NCBI RefSeq assembly: GCF_027409185.1
Contig: NC_084463.1
Location: forward strand, 161,859,869 to 161,923,868
Direction of reading: 5' to 3'
Length of the DNA stretch: 64,000 bases
Source of the DNA: Cynocephalus volans
Taxonomy: Eukaryota > Chordata > Mammalia > Dermoptera > Cynocephalidae
In this document: positions 32,829-43,560 of the stretch, in pieces
How the letters are laid out: each line of letters starts with the position of its first letter
Position numbering within the stretch: position 1 is the first letter of the stretch
Translations under genes and position numbers: made by a program
Notes under the pieces: model-generated
What the model was told of the DNA's origin: nothing
Seen by the model: only the letters and a program-made list of their open reading frames with translations
Database searches by the model: none

Positions 32829-32999
32829 TTTTTTATTTTTTTAAAAAAGATGACCAGTAAGGGGATCTTAACCCTTGGCTTGGTGTTGTCAGCTCCACGC
32901 TTAGCCAGTGAGCGAAGCGGCCATCCATATGTAGTATCCGAACCCATGGCCTTGGTGTTATCAGCACCACACTCTCCTGAGCAAGCCCCGGCCGGCCCT
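32829..32999 (-). mobile_element. tRNA-Ile-derived SINE, dimer
   Basis: AAAAGATGACCAGTAAGGGG ... AAGCCCCGGCCGGCCCT. Perfect 15-bp target duplication GACAATGTGTATTTA at 32814-32828 and 33000-33014. Confidence 0.92.
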
Positions 33000-33434
33000 G
33001 ACAATGTGTATTTAAAACAGTCCATTCAGTGCCATTCTCTGTAGTTGGGGTGGTAAGGTAGAGGATTTGGCTCAGATGTCTTTGACCATTAATTGAAAAC
33101 CTTTAATGTTTTTTAAGGTACAAACATTAAGCTCCTTTATTACTCAGTAGAATACAGTTGGATAGATGAACATCCGTATGAAGACATTCAAGCTACACAC
33201 CTCTACCTAAAGCTTCATTTTGCCACATTTGTTAAAGTGGTGATCAAAAGCTGTTAGCATAGGTTACGTCTGGTTTGGGGGCATGTGATTTTCTGTTTGA
33301 GGGAGACTGGAAAATGTACTCGGTGATATGAGTAAAGGTGTGTGTTCTCAAAACTGGTAAGTGTCCAGGTTCCTAACCTAATATTGACTGAAAATCCAAA
33401 GTCATTTCCCTCCATTTGGGTATCGTGAAGCATA

Positions 33435-33780
33435 CATCCATTCATTTATTTTTTAGCTTAGACAACAAATATTTGAGTGTCTACAATGTGCCAAATGCAG
33501 TTCTAACACTAGAGATATAGTAGAGAATAAGAAAAGGTTCCTGCCCTTGTAGGATAAGTATTTGCCAGGGACACGGGAAGGGCAGAAAATGAATGAACAA
33601 ACAGGATTTCAACTGATGGTAAGTATTGGGAAAAATAACATCGAGTGATGGTATAGAGTTCTAAGGTAGGATTGGAGTGGAGGATGTCTTTAGATGGGGT
33701 GGCCAATGAAGGACCTGAAGAAAGAATATTCCAGTCTGAATGAGCTCGGGACAAGGCCAGTGTGTCTGAAGCACAGTTAG
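33435..33780 (-). mobile_element. L2-like LINE relic
   Basis: CATTCATTTATTTTTTAGCT, ACAACAAATATTTGAGTGTC, GTGCCAAATGCAGTTC and CATTCCAGTCTGAATGAGCT resemble the antisense of an L2 3' region with diverged upstream sequence. Confidence 0.5.
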
Positions 33781-35200
33781 GGGACAAGAGAGGTGGTTGT
33801 TAAACAGACTGGGATATTCCAGCAAGAACTGGATTAGGTAGGGAAGAGAAATTTGAATTTTTTTTTTCCAGTTGCAATGGGTTTTAAAAATCAGGATGGT
33901 TTAATGTGTTTCAGTTCGATGAGCTTGCAAAGAGAGATATAACTGAACCTAATGGGCTTTCAGGAGGCAATCAAGTAGATTTTGGGGGGTATGGGGAGCT
34001 CAGTAGTCTTGATGTCTGCACAGTGGCTTGAATTGTGATCCTGAGATTTATATTCCATCTCTCCTTTGGACCTGGAGAGATTCTTAGTTTCACAGAATGA
34101 GTTGACCTCATTTGTTTTGGTATTTTCCAAGAAGGTTTTATCTCCAGGGCTGTTGGGACACACACAATTTGGAAGATCAAACTGAAAGGAGATGAGAGGA
34201 TTTCTATACCACATGCATTTCCCTGCTGGCCCCATCCAAAGGGCACATAAAAACTGACTGTTACATGGAATTGGTTTTCCTCATCACTGTAGCCTTTACT
34301 CAGTCGGAGGCGCATCAGAATCCACAATGAAACGGACCAAGATTAGTGACCACATCTGTAAATATTATATTTTGATTTTTTTAGGTCCTTTTTCCACCCT
34401 AGAATAAGTTCCTAACCAGTTTCTACCATTGGATTCCTGGATCATGTTGGATTTTAAAACTTCCCTTCCTTTTTGGGGGGGGGCTGCTTTGGATAGTGGT
34501 ATGGTCTACTTATGTCATCTCTACTCCTGATGATGCCTTTCCTCATAAACAATTCGCTGCTATTAGCCTGTTTTGTTCATGTTTTAAGTTCTTTCATCCA
34601 CTACCCCATTCCCCCTTTAACTCCCTCTTCAAAGCTGCTTTGCCAAGGGTCTTGTTGACTACAGTAAAGTTGCTTGCTTAGTGAATATGGGATTATGTGA
34701 AGCAGCCAGAGGATAATAAAAAAAATGTGACGAGGGAGCTGGACCCTCTGGAGAATGTTATTTTGACCGTATTTTGTTTATAGTTGATTGTGACTAGGCT
34801 TTTCCCTCTAAGGTCGATTCTAGGAGGTTTAAAACTACAGCTCTGGCTGATGGCACCCAATAAAACAAAACAAAAAAACTTTGCTGCTCCAGTTCTTTCT
34901 CTCAAGGTGGGGTGGGCGCGTTGTTTTCAGTCCCCATCGTCACACAGACGTTTCGTCATCTTGGGCCCCGGAAGGCTGGTTCCTAGAAGGAACTTGTCCC
35001 CAGCGCCTCCTGGGTAGCGCAAGTCTCTGGCTGGGCCTACTTCTGGCCATTACACCCTAACTGAAGTCGGGCCCATTGACTGTTTTCAGAGTTTCTTTCA
35101 CCACCTATGAAAGTAGTTTTAATATGGGGGAGCTCCAGGACTCTCGGGGCTAGTGTGGATTCCTGACCAAAGGAGAAGGCTGGTTTCCTCAGGTGGGGAG
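33781..35200. other. Intergenic upstream of RBM4, no gene recognised
   Basis: No repeat or gene identified. GC and CpG content begin to rise from about 34900 toward the RBM4 promoter. Confidence 0.55.
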
Positions 35201-35214
35201 CTTCGCTATTTTTC

Positions 35215-36230
35215 TTACCTGGCGTCTGCGTAAGCTATTGTCCATGGCATCCTGGCTGCGAGGGTTGTGGCGTTAGGGAGTATAGAGGAGGAATTTGGAG
35301 GAGAAGCCAAAATGGAGCGCGGAAAACCGTCAGAGTGTGCACATGTAAATGGCGAAAGGTAGAAGCTTAACAAAGTTGGCGCCATGAAGCGAAGCGCGGC
35401 CACACCGGGCCCTAGCTCGCTCCGCCTAATGGCGGGCCGCACCCCGCCGGCGAAGCCCACGTTTGTAGTTCCTCCCTCACTCCGACCCTTACCCAATCAG
35501 TGACTTCAGCTTCGCGACGTTGGTGTTCATTGGCTTTCGCATATAAGCTCCGGCTTACTGACGTTTCCACCTCTTCCCGGCTTCTCAGGTAATGGGCGTT
35601 CGTGGTAACCAATCAGGAGGAGGATCTGCGGAAACGCCTGCCCTTTTCTTTGTCGAGCGGCCAATCCGGTGGTCGGCTCACCTCCCCCTCTACCCAGAGT
35701 CACTGCTGCGGCCGCCGCCATTTTAGCGTTTTGTGAGCAGCGTCCGCGCCGCGAGGGAGAGTCCCTGCTGACTCCGTGCGGGTGAGAGACTCCGAGTCCT
35801 TACACTGTCTTTCTTTTGCTCTGTTAAACCTTACCTCACTCTCTTGAGCGTAGCTGGTGTCGTAGCGGGGTCGTGGCGTTCGCACCTGTCACTGAGAGCT
35901 GACCTCAGTCCTCGGCATTGCGCGGTAAGCCTGAAGCGGCCCTTCCCCCAACATCTCCCCTCGAGAATACTTTACCTTCCCCACCCTGCCCAGGCTTCCT
36001 GCCGCGAGATTTCCACCGAGGTACCCGCGCTGCCCTTAGGCTTAGCAATTCCGTTTCGAGAATTTCTCAGGGCCCTGGGACATCGTTGTCTAGTCAGTGA
36101 TTCCGAAGCTTCCTTTTTATTGCATTTCTCCATTCTGCGGGAGCTTGTAGGACGGTACCCCGAGAGAGGCGTTCTCCCCTCCAGCACGTCCTGTACTCTC
36201 CGTGCCTCGCTGTCTGGTCTAAGTCGTGCT
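35215..36230 (+). promoter_or_regulatory. RBM4: RBM4 CpG-rich promoter region
   Basis: CpG-rich sequence surrounds the non-coding first exon. It contains CCAAT boxes at 35493-35497 (+), 35529-35533 (as ATTGG), 35609-35613 (+) and 35661-35665 (+). A TATA-like ATATAAG lies at 35541-35547, and a YY1-type GCCGCCATTTT at about 35714-35724. A start site close to the YY1 motif is the simplest reading; an earlier start about 30 bp after the TATA-like motif is also possible. Confidence 0.8.
35710..35781 (+). other. RBM4: RBM4 non-coding exon 1 (5'UTR)
   Basis: Sequence from the YY1-type motif to the donor CGTGCGG/GTGAGAG is taken as exon 1. It has no ATG. It joins to the exon at 36720, leaving 12 nt of 5'UTR before the RBM4 start. 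The 5' boundary is approximate. Confidence 0.65.
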
Positions 36231-36719
36231 TTCACTACTTCCAAAGGAAACCCAAAACGTAGCTATTAGAAGGCCCACATTTCCGGAAATGGTGGCTGCT
36301 AAGGTTAATACAGGAGGAAGAGCCAATTCATAATTTCAGGCAGTCTGTTAGACTCTTGTATTCTGATTGTCCTCATAGTGGATTAGAAAAGCCCAGTACC
36401 TTCAGCTCTTCAATTATGCGCTCAGTTCATTCCCATTCCTCTTTGAAAGTATCCAACTATTACAAAACCCTTTGTTTAAGGACTCCCCTATTAGAGACGT
36501 TTTTTCATTCTTACAGGTTCTATGGCCTGTACTATAGCTGGCCTCCTTGTTTCACTCCCACTTCCATTTGGTTATTGTGTAAAGGTGGGCGTGTGAGAGA
36601 GAGAATACTGGAATATACGCTAGAGTAAAAGCAGATGGCAGTATTGATTTTTTTTTTTTTTTTAATAACTGATGTAGGCCTAAGGTCCTTTGTTAGAAAT
36701 CTTGTTTCTTCTCTCGCAG
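35782..36719 (+). other. RBM4: RBM4 5'UTR intron
   Basis: 938-bp intron, donor GTGAGAG, acceptor with a long T-run (36649-36663) and TTCTCTCGCAG. The first part is CpG-rich. No repeat recognised. Confidence 0.75.
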
Positions 36720-39700
36720 GCTCTTGTCAGGATGGTGAAGCTGTTCATCGGAAACCTGCCCCGGGAGGCCACGGAGCAGGAGATCCGCTCACTCTTCGAG
36801 CAGTATGGGAAGGTGCTGGAATGTGACATCATTAAGAACTACGGCTTTGTACACATTGAAGACAAAACTGCAGCTGAGGATGCCATACGCAACCTGCATC
36901 ATTACAAGCTGCACGGAGTGAACATCAACGTGGAAGCTAGCAAGAATAAGAGTAAAACCTCAACAAAGTTGCATGTAGGCAATATCAGTCCCACCTGTAC
37001 CAACAAGGAGCTTCGGGCCAAGTTTGAGGAGTATGGTCCAGTCATTGAATGTGACATCGTGAAAGATTATGCCTTTGTACACATGGAGCGGGCAGAGGAT
37101 GCAGTGGAGGCCATCAGGGGCCTTGATAACACAGAGTTTCAAGGTGAACCACCCTCTTTGGCTAGAGGGTTACACAAGACTATGTGCAGAAAATAGTTGG
37201 ATAAGTAAAGGGAAGGGTTTAGGGTAGAGATACAGCTGTTGGCTGGCTGGTGGTAAAGGATTAAATATGGTAATGGATTTCTTAAGATGGAGAATGCATG
37301 GGATTTAAAGGCTTTATCTTAGGCGAATTAGGTGTGCTGAAGAAAAACTACTATGCTTTCATTTGGAGCCCCTAAGGCTTTTGTGCCTATCAGTGCAGAA
37401 ATCCTTTTCTCTGAAGACTTTCCAAGTTGTTATATCTTTTTTGGGTTTTGTTGGTAGTAGAGCACATTGCAGAATGCTTTACTCAGAATTTATCACCTCA
37501 GCAGAGTATCAACATTATTTATTATTTGACATACAAAGAACCTGACAAAGCAGTTCAACACATTTACGGGTAGAATCCTGTTTAAGGTCCCCCAGTTTAC
37601 CCCAACTCTTAACTTCTTTATAAGGGTAGTTTTTAAAGGGCTATACCTGTTGTTGCTTTTGTATTGTACATGTACAAAGGGTTTGTGTTTTGAGGAAAAG
37701 GTCACTGCAGAATTAAAAGGCTGACTTCAGGAGTTTCTGCGGGGGAGGCATTGGGATTTTTTGGGTAATAATGACTTGTTTTTTCATTGGTTTGGGGGGT
37801 GGACTTTAACAACCTTGGTGAATAGAGCATTTAGATGGACATTATCTTGGAGCCTTGACTAGAATAATGGTTTTTGTGCCTGGAGGGGGCAGCATGGGTG
37901 AAGATGTGGATTGTCACTTTATTTGGAAGGTATTATCTTTTCTTGTTTTAAGCTTTAAACTCCTGTGGCAAGGGTGGCAATTAGGAGGTGGTAACGATGG
38001 TGAATTGCAGCTGAACTCTCAACTCTTCTACCACTTCCTTTGGGTCCCCGGTGTCAAAAAGAGCCTTTTCCCTATGGTTGTAATTAGCTTTCAAATTATG
38101 GGGCATTTTCATAATTCCTTGTTGTATTTCAAACCTACATTCTGACCGTATTTATACGAACAAGATAATGGCTGATTCTTTTCCTGAGTACTTCCCTTGT
38201 TAAGAGTCATTACTGCTCTATTTGGTGTTCATTTCCCTTAAATTGGGCCTCTCTTAGAGCCATAGGGTCTGATTGTCATTCCCTCACATAATAGGTGCTG
38301 TGTATCATGGGCATTGCTGTGCATTATTAAAGAAAAGTGTCACAGGTCTCCCAGGTCTAGTTTGCTTTCTTTTTTTAATTGGCAAGTTGAGAATTATTTT
38401 GTCAACAACTTAATTGGGAGCAAAGGCTGCTGTTGTGGAGGGTTCGTAATGTGATGCCTAATTTTTGGACCCTCCTCCATACTTTAACCCAGTTTATAGA
38501 AGAGGTGGTGGTTGCTTGTAGCAGTTGAATGAGTAAGGGGAGGACATTGTGGTCTGATTCAGGACAGATTATCCTTACAACATAACATAATTGTGGGCAT
38601 CTGAACTCTAGGTGCTCTGATGCTGTTATTTTGTCTTATTTTCCCTAATATTAGTTTTTCTCAGGGCTGTCTGGTAAGCTTAGTTGGTTAGTTTGGTGCT
38701 CATAACACCAGTATCCAGGTTTTAATCCCTGTATTGGCTAGCTGCAAAAAAAAGAAGTTAGCTTTTCTCATTTCTAATAAAGTTCTAGTAGAGTTCCTAT
38801 GTGTATGTTGAATAGTAATATTTACTAGGTAATATTAATTAGTAGTATTTATTCTCAGTGTTTGCTCACTTAAAGTCTATTTTAGGGCTGGCCAGTTAGC
38901 TCAGCTGATTGAACATGGTGTTACAACACTAACAGATACTCTAACCAGCCAGCTGCAAAAAGAAAAAAAAAGAAAAAATGTATTTTAGATATTTTTAAAG
39001 ATTTAGCTTTTTCTGGCATTAGAATCGACAAATCCTTAGATCATGACATTTATTAATGATCTTTATGTCTTGAATGTGCATTTGGTTTCTTGATTGCACT
39101 TGTTTTCTCTGGTTTTGTTAGATGGCAAAGTGGCCCCCTGGGCAAATAAATGCCAGAGAGAGCATTTAAGTACTTAATTGCATGTTTTAGCTCTTTTAAT
39201 AACCTGCAACCTAAACTTACCAGAGGTAATGTTTTAAACCAGATTTTTTTTTTTTAACCATTTTGGTTCTTTCACCCCCTTTTCTCGTTGTGTTTAGTCT
39301 CCCAGAACCTGACTTTAATTTTGCCTGTAAAATTGTGTGTTTATCACTTTCTGTAATGTCAGAGGACCCATTTGTTGATTCTCCCTTGGTTCTTTCTGTC
39401 TGTTCACTTTTTTCAATTGTTTGGGTGCACCATACCCAATTGCATTGGGAAGTTTTTGCTGGTTTTGGATCCCTTGTGGACTTTGCTTACCGGTAAATTG
39501 GTAGATCGTTTTAGGTAGAAGTTGTTTTGTGAAGAGATTTAAAACTTAGTTGTAACTTTCCCAAAGAAGATTCTGCTTTTCTTTTGTCACATTTTTGGAA
39601 GTAGTATTTCATTTTCAGAATACAAATTGCATTTTCAGAGGAAAAATTAGTAATAGGTGCATGTTTTTAGGATCTCTGATCCCTAGTTTAGGGAGAAAAA

Positions 39701-41244
39701 GTATTTTGATCATGCTAAACTGAGCAGTTTGGTCCACTGTCTACATTACTGGTTATTCTTCACTTTTTTCATCCCCCTTCCATGGTTTTTATGATATTCT
39801 TTCTAAAAATTCAGGCATTTTGTGAACAGTCTGCTCTGTTTTCCTTTGATGGGGGGGGGGTGTCACTAAAAGTAGCTTTCAGATTGTAAGGAATCCCTGT
39901 TAGCATCATATTCAGAATCAGCAATTTAAAGGACCCAGTTAAGGGGGAAGACTGTCTTTCAACTTCTGTTGTGTCCCCCTACCACCCCAATTCACGAGTG
40001 TGTTTTCTGAAGATCTGCTCTGAAACTTGCCTGCCATACTCAGCCATGGTTCGAGTCTAGAGCACTCATTAATGGTGGTAACTCTACAGTCTTTTATTCC
40101 ATTCTCTTTGACTTTTTGGGGGGTGGAAAAACTGGTCTTTAAGTTCTCCTGCTTAATGAAATCAGTCTTCCTAGGGACGACTGGAGGTGTCAGAAACTTG
40201 TGGGGCACTGTTACTTACTTTGGTTTCTTTTGACATTGAGCTACTGTTTGGAGTAGATTTGTGTCCAGAGTTACTTGGCAGAGTGTAAGATGCTTGTTTT
40301 TGATCAAGAATAATTTCTTTCTTAAGCATTAAACTAGCATTATAGCTGAAACATTTTTTCATCTAATTGGTCTTTTCCTGTAGTCAGGTCATTATACCGA
40401 ATGTATATGTAGGGCTTTTTTAAAAAAATCTTTTTGGCGGTGATGAGTCCTGCATTACATTTGTCTAGGTAAAGCTATTGCTATGACCAGTGTCTGGGGT
40501 AGGGGCTGGGGCTGTGACTAAGAGTGATAGCAACCCTTCTTGCGTCTGTTTCTTCAAGGCAAACGAATGCACGTGCAGTTGTCCACCAGCCGGCTTAGGA
40601 CTGCGCCCGGGATGGGAGACCAGAGCGGCTGCTATCGGTGCGGGAAAGAGGGGCACTGGTCCAAAGAGTGTCCAATAGATCGTTCGGGCCGCGTGGCAGA
40701 CTTGACCGAGCAATATAATGAGCAATATGGAGCAGTGCGTACACCTTACACCATGAGCTATGGGGATTCATTGTATTACAACAACGCGTACGGAGCGCTC
40801 GATGCCTACTACAAGCGCTGCCGTGCTGCCCGGTCCTATGAGGCAGTGGCAGCTGCAGCTGCCTCCGCGTATAATTACGCAGAGCAGACCCTGTCCCAGC
40901 TGCCACAAGTCCAGAACACAGCCATGGCCAGTCACCTCACCTCCACCTCTCTCGATCCCTACGATAGACACCTGTTGCCGACCTCAGGAGCTGCTGCTGC
41001 CACAGCTGCTGCTGCTGCAGCAGCCGCTGCTGCTGTTACTGCAGCTTCCACTTCATATTACGGGCGGGATCGGAGCCCCCTGCGTCGTGCTACAGCCCCA
41101 GTCCCCACTGTTGGAGAGGGCTACGGTTACGGGCATGAGAGTGAGTTGTCCCAAGCTTCAGCAGCCGCGCGGAATTCCCTGTACGACATGGCCCGGTATG
41201 AGCGGGAGCAGTATGCGGATCGGGCGCGGTACTCAGCCTTTTAA
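36720..41244 (+). CDS. RBM4: RNA-binding protein 4 (RBM4), complete; coding part 36732-41244
   Basis: RBM4 regulates alternative splicing and stress-linked translation, shuttling between nucleus and cytoplasm. The first coding exon is 36720-37143 (acceptor CTCTCGCAG, ATG at 36732 with A at -3 and G at +4); the second is 40559 to the stop TAA at 41242-41244. Joined CDS is 412+686 nt, giving 365 aa; human RBM4 is 364 by memory, so one extra residue, probably in the polyalanine run. RRM1 has LFIGNL at 4-9 and YGFVHIE at 37-43. RRM2 has LHVGNI at 80-85 and DYAFVHME at 112-119. A CCHC zinc knuckle [14 protein letters not shown] spans 162-175. The C-terminal half is Ala/Tyr-rich with a polyalanine tract and [11 protein letters not shown], the serine region known to be phosphorylated in human RBM4. 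It ends RARYSAF like RBM4B. Confidence 0.97.
38663..38753 (+). mobile_element. tRNA-Ile-derived SINE, monomer (RBM4 intron)
   Basis: CAGGGCTGTCTGGTAAGCTT, GGTGCTCATAACACCAGTAT, TATTGGCTAGCTGCAAAAA. Diverged. Confidence 0.8.
38884..38976 (+). mobile_element. tRNA-Ile-derived SINE, monomer, internally deleted (RBM4 intron)
   Basis: AGGGCTGGCCAGTTAGCTCA, GTTACAACACTAACAGATAC, CTAACCAGCCAGCTGCAAAA. The B-box region is lost. Flanking TATTTTAG repeats mark the target duplication. Confidence 0.75.
40986..41048 (+). repeat. RBM4: Polyalanine-coding GCN tract in RBM4
   Basis: GCT/GCA/GCC codons give an alanine run with one Thr near the start, followed by VTAAS. The DNA is mixed-codon, mostly GCT/GCA. 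A one-codon length difference from the remembered human protein would fall here. Confidence 0.75.
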
Positions 41245-41252
41245 AGCTTGAG
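41245..41252 (+). other. RBM4: RBM4 3'UTR start, in coding exon 2
   Basis: Only 8 nt of 3'UTR (AGCTTGAG) precede the donor GTGAGAG. The stop is so close to the junction that it should not trigger nonsense-mediated decay. Confidence 0.7.
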
Positions 41253-43125
41253 GTGAGAGTGGTGGGGTGTCCCCTGTTCTGGTTTTGCCATCCCTCCTGC
41301 AGCCTAAAGGGCTCCAATTAGGCTGCCCTGCTTGCTTGCTTGCTTTTGCAGGGTTGGGGTGAGATGACTAGCATGGTTTAGAGGCTAGGGAGAAGTCTTA
41401 AACTGTTAAACTGAAATATATAAACGTCCTTGGCCCTCATGGCTATTTTTCCAGGGCTCCTGGTAGTGGAAGTCAATCTGAATCTATTTGTGCCTGGAAA
41501 AACAAAGAGTGATGTGCTGGTGAATCTTGGGTCACACCTATGTGATATAATTGAACTGCACCTGGGACCCAGACATTCAGACTCAGGTGTGCTGTTTCTC
41601 AGAGCCTTTGTTGATTTTCCTAGGTTTGCGACATTACTAAGGTCTTCAAGTTTGCTGTTCTGCTTGGTACTCTGTTAAAGGTCTGAATGACCTCTAATGA
41701 AAGTTCATAACTGTAGCTAACTGGTTATCACTGTTCAGGTCCCAGTTACTATGAAGACTACCAAAATGGCATCATCTTAATCTTGAAGCGTATTTCTGAG
41801 GTTCCTGAACAGTTCAGCCCCTATGAGTTTATAAACTTACTTGATGGTAAGTTGGGGCAGAGAGAAGTAGAAAACTTATCTTTTTTCGTAAAGTTCAGGG
41901 AAGTCTGGGCATAGACTCCAAAATCGAACTTCTCTACTCAGGTCAGATTCATTCCCTGAAGAGTACCCATTCTATTGCTATTCTTTGAATTTGTCCTGTA
42001 ACAGCTTATTACTTTGTTGTGTTTTTTTTTTGTTGTTGTTGTTTATTTTTACCTCTTCCCACAATGCTAGATTTGACATCCTCCACCTCCTTGAGGTATA
42101 TGGTAATAGGAGTATGTATACACACCTGTTAATTTTACTCTTTTTGATAATGTTGAAATCCAGGGTTGGGAGCTTTGCCATAAGCAGATCACTCCCTTCA
42201 TCTTTTCACTACTTGTTATGGTCATTTAATACTCTTGAGCCACCAGCTCTACCTTGAGTCCTCTGGCTTTTTCTGCTACCATACATTTTGAAAATGATCC
42301 CTTTAGCTTTACTTGAATGTATTATCTTCTGATGCTTGCCAGCTTTGGACTCTGTGTTTGAGATTACTGTTGTACTTAAGGGTAATTATCAACACCCTTA
42401 GATTTGAATAGCCCCAGTGTGTCCCAGTCCAGTACCATTGATCTTTAATCCCGTTATAACAGTGTGGGTGGTGTTCTGTCACTTTTTCAGTTAGGACACA
42501 AGGTAGTATATGACTTGCCAGGGAGATTGGATAGGAAATCACTGATAAGTCTGGAAAAGAAACATGAGTGATGACTTGATACGTAGCTTACGCCCTCCTT
42601 ACCTTCTTTCAAAAATTAGTTTCTTCCCTAGGCAGAATTGGATGTCCTTAGGTCTTAGAACTTGTTTAGTTGATACTACTAATGTCTAGACCTTGAATGA
42701 TTTTTAACTTGGACCTTGGCAATAACCCCCAGGTTGAAACATGTCATTGACTTTTTACCCCACAGAGCTAATTGGAACCTTTACCTTTTTCCTGTTCTCT
42801 GATGACAGTTTGTGATGTGGAATTACCTTCCCTGAGGAATGCTAATGTTTACATCAAGAGCAACAGAATGTCTTTGCCTACTCTCATGAAAGAAGATTTG
42901 CTATTTAATTTAGAGAAAGGGATAGTTTTGCTTTCCCAGTTCAGTTGTTCTCTGGCTTTCAAGCTCTTTTCACTTTAGGGGATTATTATGATACTTGGGA
43001 AGGGTACAAGTAAATTTAAAAGGAATGTCAAGTTATCAGACTTTGTAAAGATGTTCTTTGAAGTTTTAAGTGGGAAAGCCCTTTTGAGCTTTTCTGTAAA
43101 GCCCCTGTATTGTGCTCTCTTTCAG
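41253..43125 (+). other. RBM4: RBM4 3'UTR intron
   Basis: 1873 bp, donor GTGAGAGTGG, acceptor TGTGCTCTCTTTCAG. RBM4B has the same donor context and the same acceptor on the other strand, so the intron predates their duplication. A candidate cassette exon lies inside (41739-41846). No SINE seen. Confidence 0.75.
41739..41846 (+). other. Candidate alternative in-frame cassette exon of RBM4
   Basis: 108 nt bounded by CACTGTTCAG and a strong donor GATG/GTAAGT. If RBM4 coding exon 1 (phase 1) splices here, the frame is open throughout (GPSYYEDYQNGIILILKR ...) and ends again in phase 1. It would continue into the terminal exon as GGMCVG and stop, giving about 179 aa with RRM1, most of RRM2 and no zinc knuckle. 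Chance alone could give this (roughly a few percent), so it remains a hypothesis. Confidence 0.35.
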
Positions 43126-43560
43126 GTGGGATGTGTGTGGGCTGAAATTCCAAGCTGCGGTTGTGCATGAGAATACACCCTTCGTGGTACCCCATCTCCG
43201 GGACGTTCTCGGCTCTGTGCGTTCAGTCCCTCAGGAACCATGGACCTTTATTTACCTTGCTAAGTTCAGACCTTCTCTTCCTTTCCTCTCTCCTGCCCGT
43301 TTTCCTGTTCTTCCAGTCCTTCAATATTTCTGTAGCTTCCCATTCATGTTCTATTCTCCCAGCAGGCCTCATTGTGTGCAGAAACTGTGGTGGGAGCTGT
43401 GCTATGTCCTCCCACCTCCTGCTTCCTGTGGCTGTTGGATTTGGGAATGACCTTGTTGAGAGTGTCACTGCTCCTGGGTCTCTTTTTGGCCCAAAGGCTA
43501 GACCTATAGAGTTGGATCACTTTTTTCTTTCCAGTAAAATAAATGGTTTTTCAACTTAGG
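43126..43560 (+). other. RBM4: RBM4 terminal 3'UTR exon
   Basis: Begins GTGGGATGTGTGTGGGCTGA after CTCTCTTTCAG and ends just after AATAAA. It is recognisably related to the RBM4B terminal exon (shared CTGCGGT and ATGAGAA blocks in order). Short ORFs in it are 3'UTR noise. Confidence 0.75.
43538..43543 (+). terminator. RBM4: RBM4 poly(A) signal AATAAA
   Basis: In CCAGTAAAATAAATGGTTTT; a T/G-rich element GTATGTGTGCTTTG follows about 20 nt downstream. Confidence 0.8.

Larger units (their letters stand above)
37144..40558 (+). other. RBM4: RBM4 intron between coding exons
   Basis: Phase-1 intron of 3415 bp, donor GTGAAC, acceptor GTCTGTTTCTTCAAG. Contains two SINE monomers (38663-38753 and 38884-38976). 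If retained, the frame continues [17 protein letters not shown] and stops at 37196. Confidence 0.9.

Noticed and set aside
43112-43559. ORFs of 112 and 132 codons over the RBM4 terminal exon
   Set aside because: The segment is the 3'UTR exon. The frames start in the intron or within the UTR and show no protein similarity.
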